From Burkholderiales bacterium JOSHI_001 (GTDB taxonomy: Bacteria; Pseudomonadota; Gammaproteobacteria; Burkholderiales; Burkholderiaceae_C), in the NCBI GenBank assembly GCA_000244995.1, contig CM001438.1:3310090-3374089 (forward strand): a stretch of 64,000 bases of DNA. The letters are read 5' to 3'. The notes under the pieces are model-generated. The model was not told where the DNA came from and made no database searches. It worked only from the letters and a program-made list of their open reading frames with translations. The position numbers and the translations under genes are program-made. Shown one piece after another: positions 11,623 through 20,079 of the stretch (positions are counted from its first letter, which is position 1; every line of letters starts with the position of its first letter).

Positions 11623-12231
11623 TCAGGCGCGCTTTTCCAGCACCTTGTCGATCAGGCCGTATTCCAGGGCCTCGACCGGGTTCATGTAGAAGTCGCGCTC
11701 CATGTCGGCCTGGATCTTCTCCAGGGTCTGGCCGGTGCGCTCGGCGTAGATCTTGTTCAGTTGCTCGCGGGTCTTCAGGATCTCGCGCGCGTGGATTTCG
11801 ATGTCGGTGGCCTGGCCCTGGGCGCCGCCGCTGGGCTGGTGGATCATGATCTTGCTGTTGGGCAACGCGAAGCGCTTGCCCTTGGCGCCGGCCATCAGCA
11901 GGAAGCTGCCCATGCTGGCCGCCATGCCCATGCACAGGGTGGACACCTCGGGTTTGATGAACTGCATGGTGTCGAAGATGGACATGCCGGCGCTGACGCT
12001 GCCGCCGGGGCTGTTGATGTACAGCGAAATCTCCTTGTCCGGGTTCTCGCTTTCCAGGAACAGCAGTTGCGCCACCACCAGGTTGGCCGTGGCATCGTTG
12101 ACCGGGCCCACCAGGAAGATGATGCGCTCGCGCAGCAGGCGGCTGTAGATGTCGTAGGCACGCTCGCCGCGGCCGGATTGTTCGATGACGATGGGCACCA
12201 TGCCCAGGCCTTGGATGTCGCTTGCGCTCAT
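11623..12231 (-). CDS. clpP: ATP-dependent Clp protease proteolytic subunit
   Basis: A 202-residue serine peptidase that forms the tetradecameric barrel used by ClpX. The catalytic triad is visible: Ser106 in M-A-A-S-M-G-S, His131 in I-H-Q-P-S-G-G and Asp180 in M-E-R-D-F-Y-M. The oxyanion-region S-P-G-G-S-V is intact. It lies between tig and clpX on the same strand, the standard order, but a strong terminator separates it from tig, so it must have its own promoter or depend on read-through. Confidence 0.98.
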   Translation of the reverse strand: MSASDIQGLGMVPIVIEQSGRGERAYDIYSRLLRERIIFLVGPVNDATANLVVAQLLFLESENPDKEISLYINSPGGSVSAGMSIFDTMQFIKPEVSTLCMGMAASMGSFLLMAGAKGKRFALPNSKIMIHQPSGGAQGQATDIEIHAREILKTREQLNKIYAERTGQTLEKIQADMERDFYMNPVEALEYGLIDKVLEKRA

Positions 12232-12302
12232 GGGGAACAGTTCCTGATGAAAGGGGTGTTGCGGGTCATTATGTCGCGAGCGCGGAACCGCCGCAGGGCA
12301 TG

Positions 12303-12336
12303 AAAAAAGGCGTCGAACCGGCCGGTTCGACGCCTT
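12303..12336 (-). terminator. Intrinsic terminator downstream of tig
   Basis: A perfect 15-bp inverted repeat (12307-12336, arms aaggcgtcgaaccgg / ccggttcgacgcctt) is followed on the minus strand by six T residues. It sits between tig and clpP. Confidence 0.9.
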
Positions 12337-12369
12337 GCTTCAGGGGCATGGATCGCCTCAGCGTTCCGC

Positions 12370-13677
12370 TCAGGTATTCATCAGCTCGTCGAAGGGCACC
12401 GCCTTGTCGCTGACCTTGGCATTCGCCAGCACGTGTTGTGTGACATTGTTCTCGATCACCAGCGCTTCCACCTCGGCCATGCGCTGGCGGTCGCTGAGGT
12501 ACCAGCGCACCACGTCGCTGGGCTTTTCGTAGCTTTGCGCCAGTTCTTCGATGTGGGCCTGCAACTGCTCGGGCTTGGCCTGCAGGTTCTGGGCGCGCAC
12601 CAGCTCGCCCACCACCAGGCCCAGGCGCACGCGGCGCTCGGCCTGCGGGGCGAAGATCTCGTTGGGGATCTCGGCCTTGTCGGCGTCCTTCACGCCCCGC
12701 TGCTTCAGGTCTTCACGGGCGGAAGCAACCAGGCGCTCCAGTTCGGTGTCCACCAGGGCCTTGGGCACGTCCAGTTCGGCCACCTTGATCAGCGCGTCCA
12801 TCACCGCGGCCTTGTTGCGGCCCAGCACGCGGAACTTGACCTCGCGCTCCAGGTTCTTCTTCACGTCGGCGCGCAGGCCGTCCACCGTGCCGGCGCCGAT
12901 GCCCAGGCTCTTGATGAAGGCTTCATCGATCTCGGGCAGGTGCTGGGCTTCCACCTTCTTCACCGTCACCAGGAAGTCGGCTTCCTTGCCGGCCACGTCC
13001 TTGCCGTGGTAGTCGGCCGGAAAGGTGAGCGGGAAGGTCTTGTTGTCGCCCACCTTCATGCCGCGCACGGCCTTGTCGAACTGCTCCAGCATCTGGCCTT
13101 CGCCGATGATGAACTGGAAGGCCTCGGCCTTGCCGCCGGAGAAGGGCTCGCCGTCGATCTTGCCTTCGAAGTCGATGGTGACGCGGTCGGTCTCGGCCGC
13201 GCCTTCAGCCGCCGGACGCTGGGCGAAGGTGCGGCGCTGCTTGCGCAGGATGTCCACGGTGCGGTCGATGGCAGGCTCGCTCACCTCGCTGGAGATGCGT
13301 TCCACCTCCACGGCGGACAGGTCGCCCAGTTTCACGTCGGGGTAGACCTCGAAGGTGGCGTCGAAGGCCAGGCTGCCTTCGGGCGAATCGTCCTTCTGGG
13401 AAATTTTCGGGGTGCCGGCCACGCGCAGCTTGGCTTCGTTGGCGGCGCTGGCGAAGGCTTCGCCCAGCTTGTCGTTCATCACCTCGTACTGCACGCTGTA
13501 GCCGTAGCGCTGCTCCACCACCGACATCGGCACCTTGCCGGGCCGGAAGCCCGAGGCCTTGACGGTGCGGGCCAGCTTCTTCAGGCGCTGCTGCACTTCA
13601 GCGGTGATGTCCTGCGCCGCCAGCGTCAGGGTGATGCGGCGCTCCAGCTTTTCAAGGGTTTCGACGGTGACTGCCAT
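12370..13677 (-). CDS. tig: Trigger factor, ribosome-associated chaperone and prolyl isomerase
   Basis: A 435-residue protein with the three trigger-factor parts: the N-terminal ribosome-binding domain with the G-F-R-P-G-K-V-P signature loop near residue 45, the FKBP-like isomerase domain (about 160-245, D-R-V-T-I-D-F-E-G and F-I-I-G-E-G-Q-M-L) and the C-terminal helical chaperone domain. It binds L23 near the exit tunnel and helps nascent chains fold. It heads the clpP-clpX-lon cluster and lies just downstream of a tRNA-Leu gene on the same strand. Confidence 0.97.
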   Translation of the reverse strand: MAVTVETLEKLERRITLTLAAQDITAEVQQRLKKLARTVKASGFRPGKVPMSVVEQRYGYSVQYEVMNDKLGEAFASAANEAKLRVAGTPKISQKDDSPEGSLAFDATFEVYPDVKLGDLSAVEVERISSEVSEPAIDRTVDILRKQRRTFAQRPAAEGAAETDRVTIDFEGKIDGEPFSGGKAEAFQFIIGEGQMLEQFDKAVRGMKVGDNKTFPLTFPADYHGKDVAGKEADFLVTVKKVEAQHLPEIDEAFIKSLGIGAGTVDGLRADVKKNLEREVKFRVLGRNKAAVMDALIKVAELDVPKALVDTELERLVASAREDLKQRGVKDADKAEIPNEIFAPQAERRVRLGLVVGELVRAQNLQAKPEQLQAHIEELAQSYEKPSDVVRWYLSDRQRMAEVEALVIENNVTQHVLANAKVSDKAVPFDELMNT

Positions 13678-13708
13678 GGGGGGCTCTGTTTGCGGTGAAA
13701 GATGTTCG

Positions 13709-13795
13709 TGGTGCGCGGGGCCGGACTCGAACCGGCACGCCGGTGAGGGCGTCAGGACCTAAACCTGGTGCGTCTACCAATTTCGCCACCCGCGC
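13709..13795 (-). tRNA. tRNA-Leu (anticodon UAG)
   Basis: An 87-nt type II tRNA with acceptor stem GCGCGGG/CCCGCGC, anticodon loop TTTAGGT (anticodon TAG), long variable arm and encoded CCA. The outer anticodon-stem pair is C-A, a mismatch. It is immediately upstream of tig. A TAAAAT hexamer at 13863-13868 may be its -10 element. Confidence 0.96.
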
Positions 13796-13815
13796 GGTGG
13801 GTGCCTGAAATGGCA

Positions 13816-13839
13816 GGGGGAGCCGTTGAGGGCTCCCCC
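13816..13839. repeat. GC-rich inverted repeat between the RND pump and tRNA-Leu
   Basis: A 9-bp perfect stem (gggggagcc / ggctccccc) with a 6-base loop. There is no T-run on either side, so it is a weak terminator at best. It lies downstream of the RND permease gene and upstream of tRNA-Leu. Confidence 0.5.
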
Positions 13840-13898
13840 CGGGCGAATCCGGAAAACCGGCCATTTTAGCCTTGCCGGGGGCGCCCGGAACCCCGGGT

Positions 13899-16800
13899 TC
13901 AGGCTGAGGTGGGCGCCGGGTTGTCCCGCTTCACGCGAAACCACGCGGCATACATGGCTGGCAAGGCCAGCAAGGTCAGCACCGTGGCCACGATCAGCCC
14001 GCCCATGATGGCCACGGCCATCGGGCCCCAGAACACGCTGCGTGACAGCGGGATCATGGCCAGCACCGCCGCCGCCGCCGTCAGCACGATGGGGCGCAGC
14101 CGCCGCACCGCCGCTTCCACGATGGCGTCCCAGGTGGAAACGCCGCGCCGGCGGTCCTGCTCGATCTGGTCGATCAGGATGACGGAATTGCGCATGATCA
14201 TCCCGGACAGCGCAATCACCCCCAGCAGCGCCACGAAGCCGAAGGGCCGGTTCAGCAGCAGCAGGGCCGCCGCCACCCCGGCCAGGCCCAGCGGGCCGGT
14301 CAGGAACACCAGCAGCGCGCGCGTGAAGCTGTGCAACTGCAACATCAGCAGCGTGAAGATCAGGAACAGCATGATGGGCACCCCGGCCACGATGCTGGCC
14401 TGGCCCTTGCCGCTTTCTTCCACCGCGCCGGCGATCTGGATGGCGTAGCCCGGCGGCATCTGCGCCATCAGTTCCTGCATGCGCGGCCACACCCGGGCGG
14501 TGACGGTGGCGCCCTGCACGCCGTCCACCACATCGCCCTGGACGGTGGCCGCATAGGCGCGGCGTTCGCGCCATAGCACGCCGGGTTCCCAGGCCAGTTC
14601 GGCCTGGGCGATCTGCGCCAGCGGAATGGCCCGCCCACTGGTGGTGGGCAGGTAGGCCTGGTTCAGGTCGGCAACGTCCTGGCGCTCCTGCAGCGGCTGG
14701 CGCAACACGATGTCCACCAGCTTGTCACCTTCCCGGTACTGGCCCACCGTGGTGCCCGACAACAGGGTGCGCGATGCCTGGGCGATGGACTGGCTGGTGA
14801 CGCCCAGGGCCCGCGCCTTGTCCTGGTCCACGGCCAGGCGCAGCACCTTGATGGCTTCGTTCCAGTTGTCGTTCACGCCGCGCATGGCCGGGTCGGCCCG
14901 CAGCAGGGCCTTGGCCTGGTCGGCCCAGTGGCGCACCGTGGCGGCTTCCGGGCCCACCACCCGGAACTGCACCGGGTAGGGCACCGGCGGACCGTTGGGC
15001 AACAGCTTCACCCGGCCGCGCGCTTCTGGAAATTCCTCCGCCAGCAGCGTGGGAAGGCGCCGGCGCAGGGCCTCGCGTGCGGCCAGGTCCTTGGGCAGCA
15101 GGATGGTCTGGGTGACGTTGGTCTGCGGGAAGATCTGGTCCAGCGGCAGGTAAAAGCGCGGCACGCCGCTGCCCACCCAGGTGGTGACGGTCTGCAGGCC
15201 GGGCTCCTTCATCATCCGGGCCTCGAAGCGTTTTGCCAGGGCCTCGGTTTCGCCGATGGTGCTGCCTTCGGGCAGCCACAGGTCCACCAGCAGTTCGGGC
15301 CGGCTGGAATCGGGGAAGAACTGCTGCTGCACCCGGCCCATGCCGGCGATGCCCGCGGCGAAGGTGGCCAGGGTCAGCGCGATGGTGATCCAGCGGTGGC
15401 GAACGCAGGCGTCCACCATGCGGCGAAAGCGCGCGTAGAACGGGGTGTTGAACAGTTCGGCCTCGTGCGCTTCGCCCTGCACTTCCTGCCGGGTGCGCAG
15501 CAGCCAGGCGCCCAGGTAGGGAACGAAATACACGCTCACCACCCAGCTGATGACCAGCGCCGCCGAGGTGACCGCAAAGATGGCGAAGGTGTACTCCCCC
15601 GTCACGCTCTTGGCCAGGCCGATGGGCAGGAAGCCGGCCGCGGTGATCAGGGTGCCGGTGAGCATGGGCATGCTGGTGGCTTCGTAGGCGAAGCTGGCGG
15701 CGCTTTTCTTGTCGAAGCCCTCCTCCAGCTTGCGCACCATCATCTCCACGGCAATGATGGCGTCGTCCACCAGCAGGCCCAGGGCGATGATCAGCGAGCC
15801 CAATGAAATCTTGTGCAGGCCCACGCCCCAGTAGTACATGCTGATGAAGGTGATGGCCAGCACCAGCGGGATGGTGATGCCCACCACCAGGCCGGGCCAG
15901 ATGTCGATGCGCAGCGGCTTGAAGTGCAGGCCCAGGCTGATGAAGCTGACCGCCAGCACCACCACGATGGCCTCCAGCAGCACCTTGACGAATTCGTTGA
16001 CCGAGCGCGACACCGCGCGCGGCTGGTCCTGCACCTGGGTCAGCTCCACGCCGATGGGCAGTTCAGCCCGGGCCTGGGCCACACGCTCGTTCAAGGCCTG
16101 GCCCAGCGCGATGATGTCGCCACCCCGGGCCATGGAAACGCCCAGCATCAGCACCGGCTGGCCCTGGTGGCGCACCAGCACCTGCGGCGGGTCGGCGTAG
16201 CCCCGCCGGATTTGCGCGATGTCGGAAAGCCGCAGCGTGGCCGCCTGGCCCGTGGCCGGGTTGGTGGCGCGCAGCGGCAGGCGCGCCAACTCATCCACCG
16301 AATTGAAAGCGCCGGCCACCCGCAATTGCAGGTTCTGCATGCCGGCGTTCAGCACCCCGGCACCTTCCACCGCGTTCTGCGCCGCCAGTTGCGCCAGCAC
16401 CTGGCCCATGTCCATGCCCAGTTGGGCCAGGCGCTTCTGAGACACCTCGATGAACAGCTTTTCCGGCTGGGCGCCGAACAGCTCCACCTTGGCCACGTCG
16501 GGCACGCGCAGCAACTGAGAACGCAGGGTCTCGGCGAAGACGCGCAGTTCCTCGTCTGAAAAGCCGTCGGCCGACAGCGCGTACAGGCTGCCGTACACGT
16601 CACCGAAGTCATCGTTGAACACCGGACCGATCACGCCGGCGGGCAGCGTGGAACGCATGTCGCCGATGCGCTTGCGCACCTGGTACCAGGTGTTGGCCAC
16701 GTCCTTGGGCGGCGAGCTGTCCTTCAACTGGAAGATGGTGACCGACTCGCCCGGCTTGGTGTAGCTGCGGATGATGTCGGAGTACGGGGCCTCCTGCAGC

Positions 16801-17048
16801 GCGCGTTCGATCTTGTCGGTGACCTGCTCGGCCATCTGCTGCGCGGTGGCGCCGGGCCAGAAGGCCTGCACCACCATGCCGCGGAAGGTGAAGGGCGGGT
16901 CCTCGTCCTGGCCCAGCTGGAAGTAGGCCGCCACACCCAGCACCAGCAGCACCACCATCAGGTAGCGCGTCAGGGCCGGGTGTTCCAGCGCCCAGCGTGA
17001 AATGTTGAAGCGGCTGCCGTCGCCAGCCGCGTGGGTGGAGGTCTGCAT
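13899..17048 (-). CDS. Efflux RND transporter permease (AcrB/MdtB type)
   Basis: A 1049-residue inner-membrane proton/drug antiporter with the RND plan: one N-terminal membrane helix, a large periplasmic porter loop, a helix bundle, a second porter loop and a second bundle. The proton-relay Asp pair is in G-L-L-V-D-D-A-I-I-A-V-E-M-M in the fourth helix region. The C-terminal R-N-S-V-I-L-I-D-Q-I-E-Q-D segment is also typical. The sequence resembles the hydrophobe/amphiphile branch that pairs with lipoprotein adaptors. It lies 16 bases downstream of the adaptor gene. No outer-membrane channel gene is adjacent, so a shared TolC-type channel is likely. Substrates unknown. Confidence 0.93.
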   Translation of the reverse strand: MQTSTHAAGDGSRFNISRWALEHPALTRYLMVVLLVLGVAAYFQLGQDEDPPFTFRGMVVQAFWPGATAQQMAEQVTDKIERALQEAPYSDIIRSYTKPGESVTIFQLKDSSPPKDVANTWYQVRKRIGDMRSTLPAGVIGPVFNDDFGDVYGSLYALSADGFSDEELRVFAETLRSQLLRVPDVAKVELFGAQPEKLFIEVSQKRLAQLGMDMGQVLAQLAAQNAVEGAGVLNAGMQNLQLRVAGAFNSVDELARLPLRATNPATGQAATLRLSDIAQIRRGYADPPQVLVRHQGQPVLMLGVSMARGGDIIALGQALNERVAQARAELPIGVELTQVQDQPRAVSRSVNEFVKVLLEAIVVVLAVSFISLGLHFKPLRIDIWPGLVVGITIPLVLAITFISMYYWGVGLHKISLGSLIIALGLLVDDAIIAVEMMVRKLEEGFDKKSAASFAYEATSMPMLTGTLITAAGFLPIGLAKSVTGEYTFAIFAVTSAALVISWVVSVYFVPYLGAWLLRTRQEVQGEAHEAELFNTPFYARFRRMVDACVRHRWITIALTLATFAAGIAGMGRVQQQFFPDSSRPELLVDLWLPEGSTIGETEALAKRFEARMMKEPGLQTVTTWVGSGVPRFYLPLDQIFPQTNVTQTILLPKDLAAREALRRRLPTLLAEEFPEARGRVKLLPNGPPVPYPVQFRVVGPEAATVRHWADQAKALLRADPAMRGVNDNWNEAIKVLRLAVDQDKARALGVTSQSIAQASRTLLSGTTVGQYREGDKLVDIVLRQPLQERQDVADLNQAYLPTTSGRAIPLAQIAQAELAWEPGVLWRERRAYAATVQGDVVDGVQGATVTARVWPRMQELMAQMPPGYAIQIAGAVEESGKGQASIVAGVPIMLFLIFTLLMLQLHSFTRALLVFLTGPLGLAGVAAALLLLNRPFGFVALLGVIALSGMIMRNSVILIDQIEQDRRRGVSTWDAIVEAAVRRLRPIVLTAAAAVLAMIPLSRSVFWGPMAVAIMGGLIVATVLTLLALPAMYAAWFRVKRDNPAPTSA

Positions 17049-17064
17049 GCCGGCCCCGACCGCT

Positions 17065-18180
17065 TCAGCGTTGCGCCACAGTGGGGGCCGACGCGCCCGG
17101 CTCGATGTACAGCTTCACCTTCTGGCCCGGCGTGAGGGTGTGCACACCGGCGGTCACCACGGTGTCGCCGGCCTTCAGCCCGCTGGTGATTTCCAACTGG
17201 TTGGCATCGGCCGCGCCCACCTTCACGGTCTGCGGCTTCACGGTCAGGCTGGCCTTGTCCAGCAACCACACCACGGTGGCGCCCTGCACCTGCGCCACCG
17301 CCGGCAACGGCAGCTTGATCACGCCTTCGCGCTGAGGCGCCTGCCAGTGCACCGTGGCCGTCTGGCCCAGCCGGGCGTTGGGGTCGGCCAGTTCGGCCTT
17401 GATGGCGAAGGTGCGGGTGGTGGCGTCGGCCGCGGCGGCCACCTCGCGCACCGTGGCGCGGGACTCCTGCGGCTGGCCCCACAGCCTGACCTGCAAGGCG
17501 CCGGCCTGGCCGGCCAGGGCGCGAAGGGCCCCCACCTGGTTTTCCGCCACGGCAAATTGCACGTCGCGCGCGCCGGCCTGGGCCAGGCGCAGCACGGGCG
17601 TGCCGGCGGCCAGCACGGCGCCGGGTTCGGCGTCCACCGCGGTCACCACGCCCGCCACATCGGCCACCAGGGTGCTGTAGCTGGCCTGGTTGCCCTGCAG
17701 GTCCACCTGCGACTTGGCCTGTTCCAGTTGGGCGCGCGCGGCCTTCAGCGCGGCCTCACGGCGTTCCAGTTCCAGGCTGCCGATGAAGTTCTGCTCGCGC
17801 AGCTCCTTGTAGCGGCTGAACTCGGCCTGGCTCAGGTCAAAAGCCGACTGCGTGCTGCGCAGCGCGGCCTGCGCCGCCTGCTGCGCCAGGCGCAGGTCCT
17901 GCGGGTCCAGCAGCGCCAGCACCTGGCCGGCCCGCACGGTGTCGCCAACGTTCACCAGGCGCTTGGCCAGCTTGCCGCCCACCCGGAAACCCAGGCGCGA
18001 CTCGGTGCGCGCCCGCACCTCCGCGGCAAATTCCAGGGCACCGCCAGCGCTTTCCAGCTGGACCACGCGCGTGCGCACCGCACGGATGGGCTCGGTCGGA
18101 GGCGGTGGCTGGGTGCAGGCGGCCAGCGCCGCCAAAGTCAGGGCCATGACGGCGGCGCGCAGGGGCAGGCTATGGGGCAT
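17065..18180 (-). CDS. RND efflux periplasmic adaptor lipoprotein (membrane fusion protein)
   Basis: A 371-residue adaptor. The start at 18180 gives a lipoprotein signal peptide ending in the lipobox L-A-A-C, with Cys at about residue 22; an upstream start at 18219 would bury this signal. The body has the lipoyl half-motifs, a coiled-coil hairpin rich in Ala, Gln, Glu and Arg (about 100-160), and beta-barrel and membrane-proximal domains with T-P-V-L-R-L and G-L-K-A-G-D-T-V-V-T-A-G. It bridges the RND permease to an outer-membrane channel and is co-transcribed with it. Confidence 0.92.
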   Translation of the reverse strand: MPHSLPLRAAVMALTLAALAACTQPPPPTEPIRAVRTRVVQLESAGGALEFAAEVRARTESRLGFRVGGKLAKRLVNVGDTVRAGQVLALLDPQDLRLAQQAAQAALRSTQSAFDLSQAEFSRYKELREQNFIGSLELERREAALKAARAQLEQAKSQVDLQGNQASYSTLVADVAGVVTAVDAEPGAVLAAGTPVLRLAQAGARDVQFAVAENQVGALRALAGQAGALQVRLWGQPQESRATVREVAAAADATTRTFAIKAELADPNARLGQTATVHWQAPQREGVIKLPLPAVAQVQGATVVWLLDKASLTVKPQTVKVGAADANQLEITSGLKAGDTVVTAGVHTLTPGQKVKLYIEPGASAPTVAQR

Positions 18181-18255
18181 GGGGCGGCGGGCGGTTGAGG
18201 TGTCCGAAGGCCGGGGCACGGACCATCGATCGGCCCACTGCGCCCAAAATTAATG

Positions 18256-18269
18256 ACTGACTGGTCAGT
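18256..18269. promoter_or_regulatory. Palindromic operator-like site (TetR/AcrR-type)
   Basis: A perfect dyad, actgac-tg-gtcagt, lies between the divergent RND adaptor and hpnC genes, in a locally AT-richer patch. Dyads of this look are common operators of TetR-family repressors upstream of RND pumps. No tetR gene is adjacent, so the regulator must be elsewhere. It may control the pump, hpnC, or both. Confidence 0.55.
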
Positions 18270-18350
18270 AATGTAGATGTGGCCATGATCCTTGTCAAAC
18301 ATGCCACGGGCACCCGGGCCAATTGCTTTGGGCATGGACAATGCGCCCCC

Positions 18351-19205
18351 GTGAGCGTGGGCCATTACGAAAACTTTCCCGTTGCGTCGCTGCTGTGCCC
18401 CCCGGCGCTGCGGCCGCCCATCCAGGCCATCTACGCCTTCGCTCGCACCGCGGACGACCTGGCCGACGAAGGCGATGCCCCCCCCGCGGAACGCCTGGCC
18501 GAACTGGCCCGCTACCGTGCTGCCTTGCAGGCCGTAGAGCAAGGCAGCGATGGCCGCGCCTGCTCCTGGCCGCAGGTCTTCGAGCCGCTGGCCCGGCAGA
18601 TGAACTTGCACGCCCTGCCCGGCCACCTGCTGCACGCACTGCTGGATGCCTTCGAGCAGGACGTGCCCAACCCCCGCTACGACAGCCGCGACCAACTGCT
18701 GGACTACTGCAGCCGCTCGGCACACCCGGTGGGCCGGCTGCTGCTGCACCTGTACGGCATAGACGATGCCCGCTCGCTGGCGCAAAGCGACGCCATCTGC
18801 GGCGCGCTGCAACTCATCAACTTTTGGCAGGACCTGAGCGTGGACCTGCCGCGCGGGCGCTGCTACCTGCCGGCGGCCGACGCGCGGCACCATGGCGTGG
18901 ACCCGCTGCGCCTGCACGCCGAAGGCGACACGCCGGCCAGCCAGGCCCTGGTGAAGGAGTTGGTGCAATGGGCCCGCAGCCTGATGCTGCAGGGCGCCCC
19001 GCTGGCACTGCGCCTGCCCGGCCGCGTGGGCTGGGAACTGCGCTTGGTGGTGTGCGGGGGATTGCGCATCACGCAGCAAATTGCAACGCTACAGTACCGC
19101 ACCGTGCGCCAACGCCCGCGCCTGCACGCCTTGGACCTGGCCCGGGTGCTGTGGCAGGCGCTGACGCTGCCGCGGCACCTGAAACACGACGCCCCTGCTC
19201 CCTGA
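18351..19205 (+). CDS. hpnC: Squalene synthase HpnC (hydroxysqualene-forming)
   Basis: A 284-residue trans-isoprenyl diphosphate synthase-fold protein of the HpnC family. It converts presqualene diphosphate to hydroxysqualene. The first Asp-rich motif is D-D-L-A-D-E-G-D at 35-42; the second region is F-W-Q-D-L-S-V-D-L-P-R-G-R. GTG 18351 is chosen because it gives the family start V-S-V-G-H-Y-E-N-F-P-V-A-S; a start at ATG 18285 or GTG 18279 would add unrelated residues. It is followed by hpnD and hpnE, completing the three-step route from farnesyl-PP to squalene. Confidence 0.93.
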   Translation: MSVGHYENFPVASLLCPPALRPPIQAIYAFARTADDLADEGDAPPAERLAELARYRAALQAVEQGSDGRACSWPQVFEPLARQMNLHALPGHLLHALLDAFEQDVPNPRYDSRDQLLDYCSRSAHPVGRLLLHLYGIDDARSLAQSDAICGALQLINFWQDLSVDLPRGRCYLPAADARHHGVDPLRLHAEGDTPASQALVKELVQWARSLMLQGAPLALRLPGRVGWELRLVVCGGLRITQQIATLQYRTVRQRPRLHALDLARVLWQALTLPRHLKHDAPAP

Positions 19206-19230
19206 CGAACCGCACCACGCCGCCCTGCCG

Positions 19231-20079
19231 ATGACGCCCCAACAATATGTGCAGGACAAGGCCGCCGGCAGCGGGTCTTCGTTCTACTACGCCTTCCTGT
19301 TCCTGCCCGCACCGCGCCGCGCCGCCATCACCGCCTTCTACGCCTTCTGCCGCGAGGTGGACGACGTGGTGGACGAAGTGGCCGACACCGGCGTGGCCGC
19401 CACCAAGCTGGCCTGGTGGCGCAAGGAGGTGGCGCAGTCCTACGCCGCGCTGCCCACCCACCCGGTGATGCAGGCGCTGATGCCGCACACGTCCACCTTC
19501 GGCATCGAGGCCCGGCACCTGCTGGCCATCATCGACGGTTGCCAGATCGACCTGGAACAGTCGCGCCACCTGGACTGGGAAGGCCTGCAGCACTACTGCC
19601 ACCTGGTGGCCGGCGTGGTGGGCGAGGTGGCGGCCAACATCTTCGGCCGCACCCAGGACGCCACCCTGCAGTACGCCCACAAGCTGGGCCTGGCGCTGCA
19701 GCTCACCAACATCATCCGCGACGTGGGCGACGACGCCCGTCGCGGGCGCATCTACCTGCCGCTGTCGGAACTGCAGCGCTTTGACGTGAAGGGCCACGAA
19801 ATCCTCAAGCGCCAGGCCCCCTGGGGCTACAGCGAGCGCTTCACCGCGCTGATGAAATTCCAGGCCGAACGCGCGCACCGCAGCTACGACGAGGCCCTGG
19901 CCCTGCTGCCCGAAGCCGACCGCGTGGCGCAAAAGCCCGGGCTGATGATGGCCAACATCTACCGCACCCTGCTGCGCGAAATTGAAGCCGACGGCTTCCA
20001 GGTGCTGCACCAGCGCACCTCGCTCACACCGCTGCGCAAGCTGTGGATCGCGGCCAAGACCCACTTGCGCGGTCGGTGA
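19231..20079 (+). CDS. hpnD: Presqualene diphosphate synthase HpnD
   Basis: A 282-residue prenyl transferase that joins two farnesyl-PP molecules to presqualene-PP. The Asp-rich motifs are R-E-V-D-D-V-V-D-E (44-49) and I-I-R-D-V-G-D-D-A-R-R-G-R, with S-S-F-Y-Y-A-F near residue 16 typical of squalene/phytoene synthases. Its position between hpnC and hpnE supports the HpnD assignment over a phytoene synthase. The stop overlaps the GTG start of hpnE. Confidence 0.93.
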   Translation: MTPQQYVQDKAAGSGSSFYYAFLFLPAPRRAAITAFYAFCREVDDVVDEVADTGVAATKLAWWRKEVAQSYAALPTHPVMQALMPHTSTFGIEARHLLAIIDGCQIDLEQSRHLDWEGLQHYCHLVAGVVGEVAANIFGRTQDATLQYAHKLGLALQLTNIIRDVGDDARRGRIYLPLSELQRFDVKGHEILKRQAPWGYSERFTALMKFQAERAHRSYDEALALLPEADRVAQKPGLMMANIYRTLLREIEADGFQVLHQRTSLTPLRKLWIAAKTHLRGR

